A stretch of DNA of 64,000 nucleotides, from positions 5,642,001 to 5,706,000 of the forward strand of contig NC_063069.1 in the NCBI RefSeq assembly GCF_022605165.1, written 5' to 3'. Position 1 is the stretch's first letter. Each line of letters opens with the position of its first letter. The position numbers and the translations under genes were made by a program. This stretch comes from Purpureocillium takamizusanense. Lineage: Eukaryota; Ascomycota; Sordariomycetes; Hypocreales; Ophiocordycipitaceae. Below are positions 19,147 through 31,353 of this stretch, one piece after another. The notes under the pieces were generated by a model. The model was not told the DNA's origin, ran no database searches, and saw only the letters and a program-made list of their open reading frames with translations.

Positions 19147-20918
19147 ATGTTCAAGGACAATGTGTCCCATCTTGAGAAGCCCGCGCCGACATCGGCTGTC
19201 CCTGACCTTAGCGCAGTGGACCAGGAGTTCCTAGACACTGTGTCGGCGAAGCAAGAGGCCAAAATTTACCAAAAGGTAGTGAAACACCGAAACAAGACAT
19301 GCGCAGCAATGTTCTGACCATGGAAAGCTCGATTGGCGTCTAGTACCGGCATTGAGCATCCTGTACTTGCTGGCCATCATCGACCGGGCCAATATCGGTG
19401 CGCCTTGTTTTCTCCACGTGGTCACGGCTTCGCCCTGATAACCGAGTTTATCGCTCTAGGAAATGCGAAGATTGAGGGACTCGAGAAGAGCTTGGGGATG
19501 AGTGGCACGGATTACAATGTTGCCTTGGCGGTCTTCTTCGTATCATATGTCATTTTCGGTCAGTGGAGCTCCTGGCATCGTGTCAAACTAGTTCTGGCTG
19601 ACCCAAACAGATATCCCAAGCAACTATATTCTCAGCAACTTCAAGAGACCATCTATCTATATTGGGTCCCTCGTCATATGCTGGGGCGTGGTTATGACTC
19701 TCACGGGAGTTGTTCGGAACTTTGGAGGGCTCTGCGCAACCAGATTTCTCCTCGGCGTTTTTGAGTACGTCGTCTCACTATTTCCCTACCCTCCAGACCT
19801 TCCTAACATGAAGTGCAGGGCTGGATTCTTTCCCGGGGCAAACTACATTGTCGGTCAGTGGTACCCACCGCACAAGACACAGACCCGTATTGCCATCTTC
19901 TACACGGCCAGCGCGGCGTCTGGTGCCTTTTCCGGCTTGCTGGCGTACCTTATCGCCAAGATGAATGGCGCTGGAGGCTATGAAGGATGGAGGTGGATCT
20001 TTATTCTTGAAGGCATAGCCTCCGTCGTTGCGGGGGCAGTCAGCCTCTTTCTCCTGCCCGACTCACCTGCCCTCTCGCATAGATGGTTGACGGCCGACGA
20101 GATCCGCTTCTTGGAGCTCAACCACATCAAGTACCGCGGCAGATCCGTTGGCACAAGCCATAAGGTGGAGGCACAGACACTATGGAAGGTCATCAAGGAC
20201 TGGCAGCTGTACTATCTGGGCATGGTGTTCATGTCGAATACCGTGCCCAACTATGCTCTAAAGTTCACGATGCCGCAAATCATCACGAACATGGGGTTCA
20301 CGTCCTCCAATGCCCAGCTGCTCACCATTCCGTGGGTTCTGACAGATCCGAAAAGGGGGCACTATGTTGACATGTCGCAGGCCGTACACGGTGGGCGCAA
20401 TCTCGGGTCTCGTCGCCTCACTATTCGCCGACCGACTCAAGTGGCGAATGCCGTTTATTGTCGGCGCGCAGATTACACTCATTGTCGCGTATGCAATTCT
20501 TGTGGCCAAAGCGGAACATATCAAGAGCAACGTCCCACTGTGTTACTTTGCGGTACATCTAGCCTGCGCCGGGCTGTACCCTATTCCCCCGGGTGTCAGC
20601 GCTTGGACGGTCAACAACCTTGGGCCTCAGAAGAGGGCGATGGGCGTGGGATTGATGGTCATGATTGGCAGCATTGGGGGAGTTATTGGAAGCTTCATTT
20701 ACTTGGATCGCGAGAAGCCCAAGTATCCAACTGGGTTTGGCACATCACTGGCGATTGCAGGCGCCGGTGTTGCCTCGTCCCTGATCTTGGAGGTGACATA
20801 TTGGCGCATTAATAAGAGGAGAGCGGAGATGAGTGAGGATGAAGTCCGATCAAAACACTCCGCTGAGGAACTGGAACAGATGGACGATCGCTCGCCGCTA
20901 TTTAGGTACAATTTGTAG
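19147..20918 (+). CDS. MFS transporter, allantoate/nicotinate permease (ACS) type
   Basis: Plasma-membrane uptake of an organic anion; substrate unknown. Six exons: 19147-19275, 19328-19397, 19460-19558, 19611-19764, 19819-20331 and 20381-20918. Introns are 48-62 bp with GT...AG ends, and the joins keep frame. Protein 500 aa. Motifs: KLDWRLVPALSILYLLAIID RANIGNAK (split here for length), then FLLGVFEAGFFPGANYIVGQWYP and TIPPYTVGAISG, all typical of the Dal5/Tna1-like anion:cation symporter family. The fourth intron is 54 bp without a stop, so it could be retained. It is convergent with a Zn2Cys6 regulator 81 bp away. Its promoter exists as a second diverged copy at 15333. Confidence 0.88.
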
Positions 20919-20999
20919 GGCATCTTTGTGAGAGGTGCAGAATCTACACCGGCCTCGGGGTATTTCACGCCGAGAAATGCCTGCATACATCCTGCCCGC

Positions 21000-23186
21000 T
21001 CAGGGAACAAACGGATCCGATAACAAGGTGGGCAGTTCCAGATCCTCAAACAACCAGAATCCCTCCGACGGTACCAAAGGATCCTCAAATTGGGTCATGT
21101 CTTCGTACCCGCATGCAGACACATCCACCAAAGCTCCTTGGCGAAGTTCTATGGAGCTTGAGGGGGGTTTTGGGCCCTGGACCAAGTCTGGAGTTTGGAG
21201 CTGATGCGAAATGTCGTCATCAGCCGTCGTGGTGAAATCCCATGATTTCGAATCTCTGGGTGTGACAGCGGCAGCGGTGTCTCCGTGACTCGTCGCAATC
21301 CCAAAGCCTATTTCCCACATCCTGCACAGCTCAGGGCCAAAGTTTGTGAAGAAGACGGTCTCTTCCGGAGATAGGATGGGTGGTTGTCTGGAGAGGCGCG
21401 GCTGCTGTTGAACTGCTTCTTTGGCTCTGATCAGTCCTCGAAGTGCTCCGTGGGCCGAACCCCAACGCTTGCCAAGCTCCTCGAGTGCTACCTTGACCAC
21501 ATTGAACTCATGCTCCGCCGTCCCTTGCAAAGACCCGTAGCGAAATGAGGTGAGTTGGTTCAGGCCAGTAACGAGTGCATAGAAGGTGAAGACTGGTCCC
21601 AGATGGCGCAGTTGATCCCGGCAAATAAACTCCTCAATAATCGCCACGACATACGAGGACGCGACTAGACAAATAGTGGGAGCGGATGCCTGCGCTTTCG
21701 GTTTCCGGTTGAGCAAAGCGAGCGAAACAAAGTAAGGGACCGCGAGCTGGCGGGCTTCAAAGCTGTACGGTGCGAGCGTCTGTGCTCCATCGCGCTGGTG
21801 GACAATATGCAGCTGTTGGGGTAGTTGCTTGAGCCACCGAAACAAGGCATCTTCGAAACGTTGTCTTGTCGAGGGAGTGAGGGCGTGTCGCCTGTGGGCC
21901 TCGGCTATGTCTCCCATTTGTCTGCAAATGGACGCATATGCAATGAACAAGCGAGCTTGGATATTTTGCACGGAAAAGTCTTCCAGGCTCGGTGGCTTCA
22001 TCGTGCTGTCTTCGAGGTGGATCGTCCTTGGTCGACCAGTCCCCACTGAGATGATGCTATCGCGAATCTGCGCCGCCGACGTGGTCAGTAAGAGCCGACT
22101 TCGACCTTGAAGCAAGTCTGGTATCCGTCTACACTTACAACCAACGTCCACCACAGCCGACGCCGAAAGCTTTTAAAGGGCCCGTCTGCCGGCTCCTTGT
22201 GAAGTCCCACCTGGTAGGCCAGCTCAACGCCGATGCGTACCCAAAAGCCGCTCGTGTTGACCGAGAACCGTTCGGGCCCGGTCGGGTTCCACCACTGCAA
22301 AAGGCACACGGCAACGATGGCAAGGGTGGTGTTCTTCTCGTGTCCATGGAAGAAGAGCGCTCTCGCCCTGTCGTAGAACTCGGGTGATGATGATGATGTG
22401 TGTACGAGCGGACTCGACAAAACTCGGCTTCCAGCCAGAAACACGGCTTGCAGCAGCAACAGCGATGGTCGGCGCTGGGCCGTTTCTTCCAACCAACGTC
22501 TCTCGACTATTGGGGTCCACGGGTGGCAATGCTCCATGAAAGCGTCGATGAGACTTTCACGCATTGTTCGAGATGGGAGATCAAAAGCCTTTCTGAGTGT
22601 CAAGAACCGAATGTCGAGGTGTGGAAGCCCATGTACTGTGTCCAGGCCACTATGGGATGCCTGCAGAGGCTCCATGAACGGCACCTGGTCTCCTAGATAC
22701 TCGCTTCGGCCATCATAGCTCCTACCGACGCTCGGTATCTCGCAAGCTTTCGGAGCGATTGAGTCCTGCGTGTCTGGGGAACGCGGCGACACGGCCTGTG
22801 CTGCAACGTGATGGAGACCTGTGGTGTTGACGTCTGAGGTTACCGTGAGCCCAGTGGCGCCAGATGTGTTTGGCGTGCATGGCTCTGGACCGTCACAGAC
22901 CCGAGGGCTGGGACTCAGCGTGTAACGCTTGCGCTTCCTTTGATGCGGTCTGGTAGAGATGTCAGGATGCCAGTGAAGGGAAGAATCGCGCAAATGGTCA
23001 TGGTTGCGGACCTGCATGCGTGATTGCCGAGCCTGCAGTTGGTGCATGGCTGGCCACCTCTTGCCAGGTCACACTTGATCTACATGGAGTAGGTGAGCAG
23101 CGCCGTCTCTGTTTCAAAGGGCGGATTCTGACCTTTTTCTTATGGCATATCGAACAAGCTTTGCTCCCTTTGACCTGGTAGGGCAT
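21000..23186 (-). CDS. Zn2Cys6 transcription factor with fungal-specific domain
   Basis: Nuclear regulator, probably of the neighbouring transporter and CoA-enzyme genes. Four exons: 23186-23133, 23079-23012, 22949-22139 and 22067-21000, 666 aa. The first intron splits the zinc cluster; joining gives CSICHKKKIKCDLARGGQPC followed by TNCRLGNHAC, the full six-cysteine motif. The second intron removes a stop and links to a basic stretch PHQRKRKRYTLSP. The third join gives LWWTLVIRDSIISVGTGRP, the conserved part of the fungal-specific transcription-factor domain (with FWVRIGVELAYQVGLHKE before it). An in-frame ATG at 23303 would add 39 residues; I prefer 23186 because it sits just before the cluster. 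Confidence 0.86.
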
Positions 23187-23652
23187 TTCTTGTCTTTGTG
23201 GTCCTCTCACAGTCTGGTGGTGGTAGTGCTGAAACCCGGAGGCGGGAGGACATGAAAGTGACACAACGCACTGCGCTCCTGTGTGTTCGGCAACAACCCC
23301 CATGTGGCATTATTACATAGTATGCGGGGTAGTCACTTGTTTGTGGGCCAGCTGGTGCCAGCGCCAACGGCAGCTCATTGTGGCTGCTGCCGTCATCGGA
23401 TCATCGGACCGCTGAGACACAGAGGGTCAACAAGAGGCTCTGCCAAGCTGTGGCTGACGAGCTGCCATCGAAAAGCAGAGAGATTTTCTTCATTGGGCGC
23501 AAAGCTTCCCCTTGGCACGGACTACGCCCTGTATTCAGCATAGAGCACGCATTATCCGCTGGTGAGCAGATGTACTGTTGGCTGCTTTGTTCCGAGTGAA
23601 AGGTTATTACGGAATGACAGCGTCAATCGCGCTGAGATGTGCCTCATACCCA
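23187..23652. other. Intergenic between regulator start and acyl-CoA dehydrogenase stop
   Basis: Promoter of the regulator and 3' end of the dehydrogenase gene. No additional gene seen. Confidence 0.5.
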
Positions 23653-25664
23653 TTACAATCGGGGCTTGTTCACCATAGGGCGGAAACCTTGGGCGGCATC
23701 AAGCGGCAACTCCAACCCCCATACAATTCGACAGTCCCATTCCCTCTGCTCTCTTTCCGAGACTCGAATCTCGCTGTGGCCGACCTGCATGACGCCTGGC
23801 AAAACGAACTCGCCGAAGCCTCCCTCGCCACGGAGGACCCACCGTTTCGCAACTTCAAATGCAATCTCGTCGCGATCCCGCTCAGCGTCTAGCGCTAGTA
23901 AGACACCGCTAATGAGCCACCCTAAAGTAAACATTTGCTGCCGTCCATGTGCTAGGGCTGCTCCGATGTTGCTCTTGTAGGCGGCAAGGTCATCGAAAAA
24001 CTTGGAAGACGAATGTCCCAGGCTGCTCTTGAGGTCTGGATCGGTTATTTTCTCAATGGCCTGTCGCATCCAGCCGGCGACGATGTCGAGGTGATCCCGG
24101 TTCAACACGTGTCGGACAACCTCGCTAGCCAGCACATTGGTTGTCCCTTCCCACGTCATGTTGGCAGCAGTGTCGCGAAACAAGCGAGAAATGTTGAACT
24201 CGGGGTCGTCGGGATCATCTAGATAGCCCACGCCGCCTAAGGCTTCCTGGCATTCCTGCAGGGCCAACGTGGCAACCTTGCAAATGATGGCTTTGGTGGT
24301 GGCTGTCAGCGTTCGGAGAAGTACCTCTGTGTGCCGCCCTGGGTCTGGGAGAGGAAGATGTGCGACGGATGCCGACTCCGGAAACCCGTAATCTGTAAAG
24401 CTGAGTAAGGATGTCGTAAAGAAGGCCAACTGCATCGCACCATGATGCTTGACTTCCAGATTTGACAGAAGCCTTACGTGCATCGGAAAAGTCCAGAGAG
24501 GCTGATCTAGGACCTGGCGAGCTTTTGCAAAGGACTTGGCAATGTGCATTGCCCGTCTCCAGCAGGACAGGGCGGTGATGAAGTTGTGAGTTCTTGTGAC
24601 ATTGAGCAGCAGCGCAATGGTCGAAATTCCCTTGTCCTTTGGGCCAATCATCCAGGCGCGAGCGTCCCTCAGTTCAATTTCGGCTGTTGGAAGTTCCTTG
24701 GTGCCCATTTTATTCTTCATTCTGTGTATCCTGGCTCCATTTGTCGTTTCAAACTGTTTGCCGTTTGCTCCAGAACACGTAGTCCTGGTCGGCGCCAGGA
24801 ACAGACTGAGCTCCCCGGAATCGGTCTTGGCCAATATCAGAGCCACGTCGCAATCAGCCGCAGAAGCGAACCACTTGAAGCCAGAGAGGAGATAGTCCCC
24901 CTCATCGATGCGGCCGATTGTGCTTGATTTGTTGGGCAGGGGCGAGTGCACGGCAACGGTCTCGGAGTTACGAACATCGCTGCCGCCTGGGCGCTCTGTC
25001 ATCCACTGGCTGGAGACCCAGGCGTCCTCACGGGAGATGAGCTTCCTGAAGACCTCGTGAAAGGGATGCTCATCAGGCAAGCCAGGTAAGTGACGCATGA
25101 CCAAGCGAGCGGCGCCGCTTGTCATGGACACTGGACAAGATCGCACCCCCGAGGACGCAGAAAAAATGTAGTTACTGCGACTGTAAGCGTTGATTTGCCA
25201 AAGCGGGTTGGGTTGATGCACGTACAAAGAATGTTGCACCAGCCTGCGAAAAGCCCCAAACTCGGGTTCATATCCCAATGAGACAACGCTGGGCATCGTT
25301 TAGGGTCATGGAAGACAGGATGAGGAAATGACTGTGTGCTAGTGTCTTACCCGCTTCTCGTGCCCCATTGACCAAGTCTTTTCCATCCCTCCGAGGTGAC
25401 GAGCTTGTCATAGGGATATCTCCTACCCCACGCATCGTACTGCTTCAGATATGGCTCTTCCTTTTCGGAGTTAGCGATCCAGTTGTGTACAGTGTCAGAC
25501 ACTGCTTCGTCGCCGAACTGTATCAATCCAGGGAGGACGTTTTTGACAAGCGCAGGCCCCAAATAAGAGTATAGCACACGCTGGAAATACGCGTCTGACG
25601 TTACTGGGTTTGCAAGTGGCGCAGGATGCAGCCGGTACCCCGTGTCCACTGTTGAAGGGTTCAT
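23653..25664 (-). CDS. Acyl-CoA dehydrogenase, AidB-like
   Basis: FAD-dependent acyl-CoA oxidation, probably peroxisomal or mitochondrial. Two exons, 25664-25351 and 25288-23653, with a 62-bp GTAAGA...CCCAG intron; 649 aa. N-terminal helical part (residues 1-105) precedes SLGYEPEFGAFRRLVQHSLY. The substrate/FAD core has SCPVSMTSGAARL, QWMTERPGGSDVRNSET and the C-terminal RDTAANMTWEGTTNVLASEV, diagnostic of the AidB/isovaleryl-type branch used by fungi for unusual or branched acyl-CoAs. There is no obvious C-terminal peroxisomal tripeptide; it ends KPRL. It is divergent from the acetoacetyl-CoA synthetase gene (283 bp between starts), so the two may be co-regulated. Confidence 0.9.
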
Positions 25665-25947
25665 TCTTTCAGTATCTTTACGCGTACAAAGCTAATATTG
25701 GCACTTTGTGTGTTGGTGCATTTGTGGTCAAATTATATGGCTATTGTCCGCTGGCGATTTTCTCCGGAGATTTCTGTGCCGAGCGGAAACTCCGAAATTC
25801 GCCGTGCCTATTCGGCGATTTTCGGCATTATTCTTGCACACGCGCGGTGCGTCTTGTACCGGGAATTGCCTCATGTCTTGCGGAAGTATTTTACTGACAC
25901 TTAATATCATGAGTTGCCAACGTAATTGGACCGGAAGTACAGACATC
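25665..25947. promoter_or_regulatory. Shared divergent promoter
   Basis: The 283 bp between the acyl-CoA dehydrogenase and acetoacetyl-CoA synthetase start codons. A GTCCGCTGG...CTCCGG stretch near 25748-25770 and CGGAAACTCCG at 25787-25797 could bind Zn2Cys6 regulators (CGG/CCG triplets), which is inference. Confidence 0.4.
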
Positions 25948-28141
25948 ATGGCGAAATCAGAAAAGGTCGTCCAAACCGCCCAGTCCGACGCGGCGCCGAA
26001 GCCCATATGGGAGCCATGCGCACCCCATGACTCCATTCCCATGAATCAATATCGAGCGCATATTAATGGGAAATTTAATGTCAGCCTGAAGAACTCTCAG
26101 GAGCTTCAAAAATGGTCGGTCTCTTTCCCACAGGAATTCTGGATCGATTTATGGTCTTACGTTGGCATTGTGCCGGACCTGCCCCCGACGACCACGCGCG
26201 CATATGACCCAAACATACCAATCAATAAATTTCCGCAGTTCTTTGAGGGATCTGTCATCAACTATGCCGAGAATGTCTTGATCCAGCCTCAGCTGCACGA
26301 TGACGCTTTGGCGTTGATTGGATTACGTGAGGGGCAAGGCTTGGAGGGTGAGCGAAAGTCGTGGGCGGAACTGCGTGAGCAGGTCAGGATCATCCGGAGT
26401 GCCCTTAAGAGAAGTGGCATCAAGGAAGGAGACCGGGTTGCGGCTCTTATTTCCACCTCAGTCTGGTCGGTGGCCATATTCTTAGCCGCTGCAAGCTTGG
26501 GCGCAATATACACCTCCATTGCGTCTGACCTAGGCGATGATGTAAGTTTTAAGCCAACGGAAACAAATGACTTTTGGCATTATATGTTAATCCCGGTATA
26601 GGGATGTGTTTCACGTCTGAAGCTTATTGGCGCATCGATCTTGTTTGCCGACAGCCATGTCACGTACAAAGGCCGCCAGCGGGAAAATGTGACCAAGATT
26701 TCTTCCATCCTGTCTCGGTTGCCTACCAAGCCAATGGTGGTCATGATACATCTTCATGGCAATACAGAACACAGTTTTACGACCATGTCTGACTTTCTGT
26801 CCTCATCACAACGGTCAGATAAGCTTGAGTTCAAGAGATTGCCCTTCTCCTTCCCTCTCTACATCCTCTATTCTAGTGGCACGTCCGGACCACCGAAATG
26901 CCTTGTCCATCAACACGGAGTCATACTGCAACACAAAAAGGTCTCGATGCTCCACAACTCCCTCAAGCCTGGAGAGGTTGTCTTTCAGTATTCCAGCCCT
27001 TCTTGGGTCTTATGGAACATCATGATTGGCCATTTGTCGGTTGGCGCCACACTTGTTCTCTACGACGGCTCGCCGACCTTTCCCGCGCCCGCGCATATGC
27101 TAGATATTGTGCAACGACACAACGTGGCCTACTGGGGTGTATCACCTCGCTATCTTCAGCAACTAGAGTCTAGCGGTGTGCTACCGAAGAACTCTCTCAG
27201 CAGCGCTGCGCTGCGGATGGTGCAAACGGGGGGAGCACATCTGGCCGCCGCCCAATACCACTGGTTCTATCAGGTCTTCCCTCGCACCATACACCTCACC
27301 AGCGTCACTGGAGGCACTGATATTGCGACATCATGGATAGGTACTGACCCTGCCGGCCCATTGTATCCGGGCGAGCTACAGCTCCCAATACTGGGCCACG
27401 ACATCGATATCGCGGACCCTATAACCGGCGAGTCCGTGAAACATCTTGGCCGCGCTGGCGAGATGATATGTCGACAGCCTTTTCCTTCGATGCCAGTGTA
27501 TATGTGGGGAGATGAAGGGAACAAGTTGTATGCGGCAAGCTACTTTGAACGGTTCGAATTTCCTTGCTGGGCCCAGCACGACTGGGCAAGCTTTAACCCT
27601 TTAACTAGTGGATCCCAGATTCACGGTAGGAGGTAAGAGGAACAAAGCGGCTCCCTCTTTGACTAATTTACTTTAGTAGCCAGATGCTAATCATTTGCCC
27701 AGTGACGGCGTTCTCAACCCTCAAGGGATCCGTTTCGGCTCGTCGGAGATCTATTCCATCACGGAAGCCCATCCATTCACTGACATTATCGATACGACAC
27801 TGTGCGTCGGAAGGAGACGCGAAGGCCTCGATAACGATGAGTCCGTCTTCCTCTTCGTCATAATGCGTGAGGGATGTCGCTACGATGGCACGGTGGGAGA
27901 GAATTTGCGTGAAGCCATTCGCTCGGGTCTTACTGCGCGACATGTGCCACGCTTCATTGTACCAGTCCCCGAGATACCCCTGACGGTGAATGGCAAGAAG
28001 ATTGAAACATTGGTCAAACAAATTATCAGCAACGGCAAGATTCCTCAGCGTCTCAGCTCGACTGTGGCAAACCCTCATTGCTTGGATTATTTTACGCGTT
28101 ACTATATTCTTGAAGAGAAAGGGCTTCGGGCTCGGCTCTGA
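25948..28141 (+). CDS. Acetoacetyl-CoA synthetase (acetoacetate-CoA ligase)
   Basis: ATP-dependent activation of acetoacetate or a related beta-keto acid to its CoA ester; cytosolic. Three exons: 25948-26541, 26602-27632 and 27703-28141; introns 60 and 70 bp; 687 aa, the normal family length. The start was chosen at ATCATGGCGAAA; an in-frame ATG at 25909 would add 13 residues. Adenylate-forming motifs: YSSGTSGPPKCLVHQHG, SVTGGTDIATS, the split motif IHGRSDGVLNPQGIRFGSSE (rebuilt across intron 2) and the catalytic Lys in LTVNGKKIE. Next to an acyl-CoA dehydrogenase, a permease and a regulator, it may activate an imported acid. Confidence 0.92.
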
Positions 28142-28502
28142 GCTCATACAGCAAGAATTGGCGAATATAGATCCTGGGATCAACCTAATATGGAACTGAT
28201 GGCATGTCTCCGGCACCCACGACGTTGTGTGCGGCGTCGTCTACACCAGAGCAGCGCTAGGTAGTTTGTCAGGGTGTCAGACTCCTCTACGAGCTCACTG
28301 AGAAACCACTATTCACCATTTCCCAAACGAGACCTTTCTGGATGACACACACGGTTTATGTTTTGCAATTGTCTCGTTCAAACCTGGCTGGCACGAAGGG
28401 TGGCTATAGCGCTAGCTCATTTGACGAATATGCGACGGTAACAAAGATATCGCCAGTTAAGTTGTAACTCCCGCCTGTACCGCCAGCCCCCCGGCAAAAC
28501 AG
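28142..28502. other. Intergenic, convergent 3' ends
   Basis: The 361 bp between the ligase stop and the stop of the following minus-strand gene. No gene seen. Confidence 0.5.
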
Positions 28503-28922
28503 CTACTTAATCGCTTGAAGCTGGTATTGATTCAAACACTTCCCGTCGTCGGCCAAACACAGCTCTCCCCCAGTACTGTATTTGCCTGCGGAAGTGTCCA
28601 TGCATGACCAAATGATGGCCTCCATGGCGTCGAAGCAGCACAGCCTCGCCTCATCCCAACTACCATCGTCGTAGAATCTGAATCCGTAGGCGTGGCGTTC
28701 CCTAACGGGCGCTAGATTTGGGTGTCCCTCCGTCTCGCAGATCTGGGCTCTCACGTCCCAGACGGTATTCCAAATATCCTGTGGCCAGGGATCGTGGTTG
28801 TCGCCAAAGCACCTCACTCTCCATCGTAGCTCGTCAAGAGAGTGGGTAGGACAGCCGGCGAGCCCCGTCCAAGAAAGGCTGAGCAGTACCGTAGCACTGT
28901 ATACCCATGATCGTGCGAACAT
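28503..28922 (-). CDS. Small secreted protein of unknown function
   Basis: 139 aa without intron. The first ~22 residues (MFARSWVYSATVLLSLSWTG) form a signal peptide. The mature chain has eight cysteines, including a CCFDAMEAIIWSC segment, and is rich in Trp and Asp. No family recognised. Size, secretion and cysteine content fit a fungal effector-like or extracellular protein; function not inferred further. Confidence 0.7.
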   Translation of the reverse strand: MFARSWVYSATVLLSLSWTGLAGCPTHSLDELRWRVRCFGDNHDPWPQDIWNTVWDVRAQICETEGHPNLAPVRERHAYGFRFYDDGSWDEARLCCFDAMEAIIWSCMDTSAGKYSTGGELCLADDGKCLNQYQLQAIK

Positions 28923-29778
28923 CTTACTGTTTTTAGTCAGTCAGAAAAAAAGAATGATCCGGCAGCCGAGAATTGTTTTCGGATGAGCTTGGCTTACTTC
29001 AAAGTTGTCTTGGCTAAAAGATGAAGTGGAATGAAGCTTTCTATGAAAGACGCGAGAGGACGTGTAGCAGGAAATGGGCTTTGCTCGTCATATTAATACT
29101 TCGCAGGTTGTACAATTTCGTCGCAGTTTTCCACCCAGACTTTTCTGGGAGGTCACGCCGTGCTGCATATGCAAGTGTCGGAACGATTCCTCAATGTCCA
29201 TTGCGGATGTCCTCAAAGCCGTCGTGGTCAACTATTTGGGTCAATGCAAGCTAGTTATGCAATACGCGCTTCCCGTAGCGCTGAGGATCGCCATCTAGAG
29301 TATGAAAGATTCCAAAAAAAGTAAGCAGAAGCTACGCCTCAACGTTCGGCCCTTGTATATAAGCCCATGATGATTCCTAAGGAAAGCAGCTAAAGTCTTA
29401 CTAAAGCAGGGATACTATGATACGTCGCTCCTTGCAAGTGGAAACAGACTAAAATCACACCGCTCACCGTGATGCATAGAAGGGTTCGCAAAGCGCTAGC
29501 TATGACCAAGGAGATGACTTGCGCCTATTCGTCTCTGGAAACACCTCGCCATAGCCATACCGACATTGGTCTTTGAGGTGACGATCGACTCGTGCTATAG
29601 GAAGCTTACGGCAGGTGGTCGGACCCGCCACGGAATGTTCCTTTCAACAGCGTGAGCGTTATCATGCGAGTGTTGTATATAAAGTATAGGTGCCGTCTAT
29701 CAAATGAAGATGAAAAGTCTCTGATCACCAACTCGCTTCTCCAACTTTCGACTCTTATACCTATTGCACTATCTCATC
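28923..29778. other. Intergenic between two small secreted protein genes
   Basis: 856 bp, promoters of the divergently transcribed secreted proteins. The TATATAA motif at 29677-29683 is about 100 bp upstream of the next ATG. No supportable gene. Confidence 0.5.
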
Positions 29779-30021
29779 ATGCGCATCCAAGCTTTACTCC
29801 TTACGGTGGCGGCCTTGATGCCGTCAGTCATGGCCCTCCCAGAGTCGGCCAGCCTTTGCGACAACCTTTGCCCGGGCAACTGCCTCCCGCGTCCAGGAAG
29901 CGGCACGGAATGCTGCATCGACGTCGTCAACAACCCGAGCAGCTGCACCTGCAATGGATGCCGCTTCATCCCCCCCCAGGGCACCTATGGACAGGCCCAG
30001 TGCTGCTCCCCTATTACTTAG
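29779..30021 (+). CDS. Secreted 10-cysteine small protein
   Basis: 80 aa in one exon. Signal peptide MRIQALLLTVAALMPSVMA, then a mature ~61-residue domain with ten cysteines: C-x3-C-x3-C, CC, C-x-C-x2-C and a C-terminal CC. The even number and density suggest five disulfides and a compact extracellular peptide. No family recognised; it could be an antimicrobial or effector-type protein. A longer frame from 29652 in another phase is a shadow. Confidence 0.72.
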   Translation: MRIQALLLTVAALMPSVMALPESASLCDNLCPGNCLPRPGSGTECCIDVVNNPSSCTCNGCRFIPPQGTYGQAQCCSPIT

Positions 30022-30268
30022 TGTAGTAGGGTTTCAGCTTCTCCTCTGCACATGGACATGGACATGAAAACAGGCACACGAGGCATACAAGCCGGGGGAT
30101 ATTGACACGGACGGAAGAGGATGCTCAAGGCTTGGTCACTGTAAAGACAGGTTCTTCTTGACGCGGGTTCATGTTTTCTGGGACAATTTCTATAGACTCT
30201 GATGCCGAAACTAGAGAGCTAAAAAGAGCGACTTGATGTCGACAACATTTCTACCAGCCAAGTTAAGC

Positions 30269-30824
30269 TTACTCGTCGCTTACCTTGAGGCCCCAGATAT
30301 ACGTGCCATTCTGCCGACTGCTCGCTCCAGGGGGTGGCAGTTCCGCCTTGCGGGAGCTGAGCAGATCTATGATTGCCTGGTCCGATGCACCCTGGGTGCA
30401 AGTGCGCTTCGATTTCAACATTCCACTGGCAGTCATTGTTTGGAGTAGAAATGCCAGCTGTGGCATATACCCATGCTCCCTTTCGGGTGCAGCCTCACTT
30501 GCAACACCAGTAACGAGTTCGTGCACATTGCATAGTATCTTCCGCAGTCGTGTATTCTCCTCTTGGAGTTCGGTCAATCGTCTTTCATTTTTTAGCTGAT
30601 GCCTCTTTTGCGCCTGTCGCATCTGCTCCCGCCGTTGCTTGTAGAGGTTTCATCGTCAGCGAGGCCCGGTGTACATACTGTTGTATTTGATGTCGTACCT
30701 GGACAACAGTTGTTCCAGTCTCTAGCCTTGGCCGTCCGCGTTTCTGACCGTCACGATTCTTTGCTGCATTACGAATACCGCTTGTGTCCAACTCAATCTT
30801 GGCGTAGGTTGCGATGCCGGCCAT
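30269..30824 (-). CDS. bZIP transcription factor, short
   Basis: Nuclear regulator of 164 aa. Two exons, 30824-30699 and 30637-30269, 61-bp intron (CAG|GTACGA...ACAAG|CAA). Joining builds the basic region RRREQ-like QRREQMRQAQKRHQLKNE directly after RGRPRLETGT, followed by a zipper beginning LTELQEENTRLRKIL. This pattern resembles AP-1/bANK-type fungal basic regions. The rest is short and without ankyrin repeats, so it is a minimal bZIP, as found in some gene clusters. It is divergent from the secreted propeller gene and may control the 30-40 kb set (inference). Confidence 0.75.
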
Positions 30825-31353
30825 GGTTACGCCGATGTAGTGGTGGTCGGCGTCGCTCAGCCCGGATGAGCCGCGATAGCCTTATACGTGGAGCTTGTTA
30901 TCTTCTAGCACATGCCGCACGCTAATAAGGCGGTGATGGTCGGGCTTGATCAGTAACGCAGATCGCGAGGTCGGATGCTACCCTGATGACAAACAAAGAG
31001 CGATTTCTGGTGTGGAGCCGCCGAGGGTTGGGGCAGTTTGCGGGTCCGCCAACGCGCGCATGATCGAACATGGGTCCACGGCGCGCGAACCGACTCCACC
31101 GACTTAATAAGTCTCCTTGACAGTCTTGTTCGGCCCACACCGCACGGTTCTCGAGATTGATCAGCTGAGCTTGCCACCTCGATGCAATTACTATCGTCAG
31201 ATATTTTACTCGACGATGGAGGAGAAAGTTCTGGTCGGTCGGAAAGGCATTCCAAGCCATGGGTGACCGACAGGTAGCTTTGCGTATAAAGACCTAGCCT
31301 GTTTCTTCCGGCTCTACGGTAGGTGCATGTATTGCTATCATACCATACAAAAA
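30825..31353. promoter_or_regulatory. Divergent promoter between bZIP and propeller genes
   Basis: 529 bp; a TATAAA at 31285-31290 lies 69 bp before the chosen ATG of the downstream gene. No other gene seen. Confidence 0.5.

Noticed and set aside
24544..24927. Plus-strand frames inside the acyl-CoA dehydrogenase gene
   Set aside because: Shadows of the minus-strand gene.
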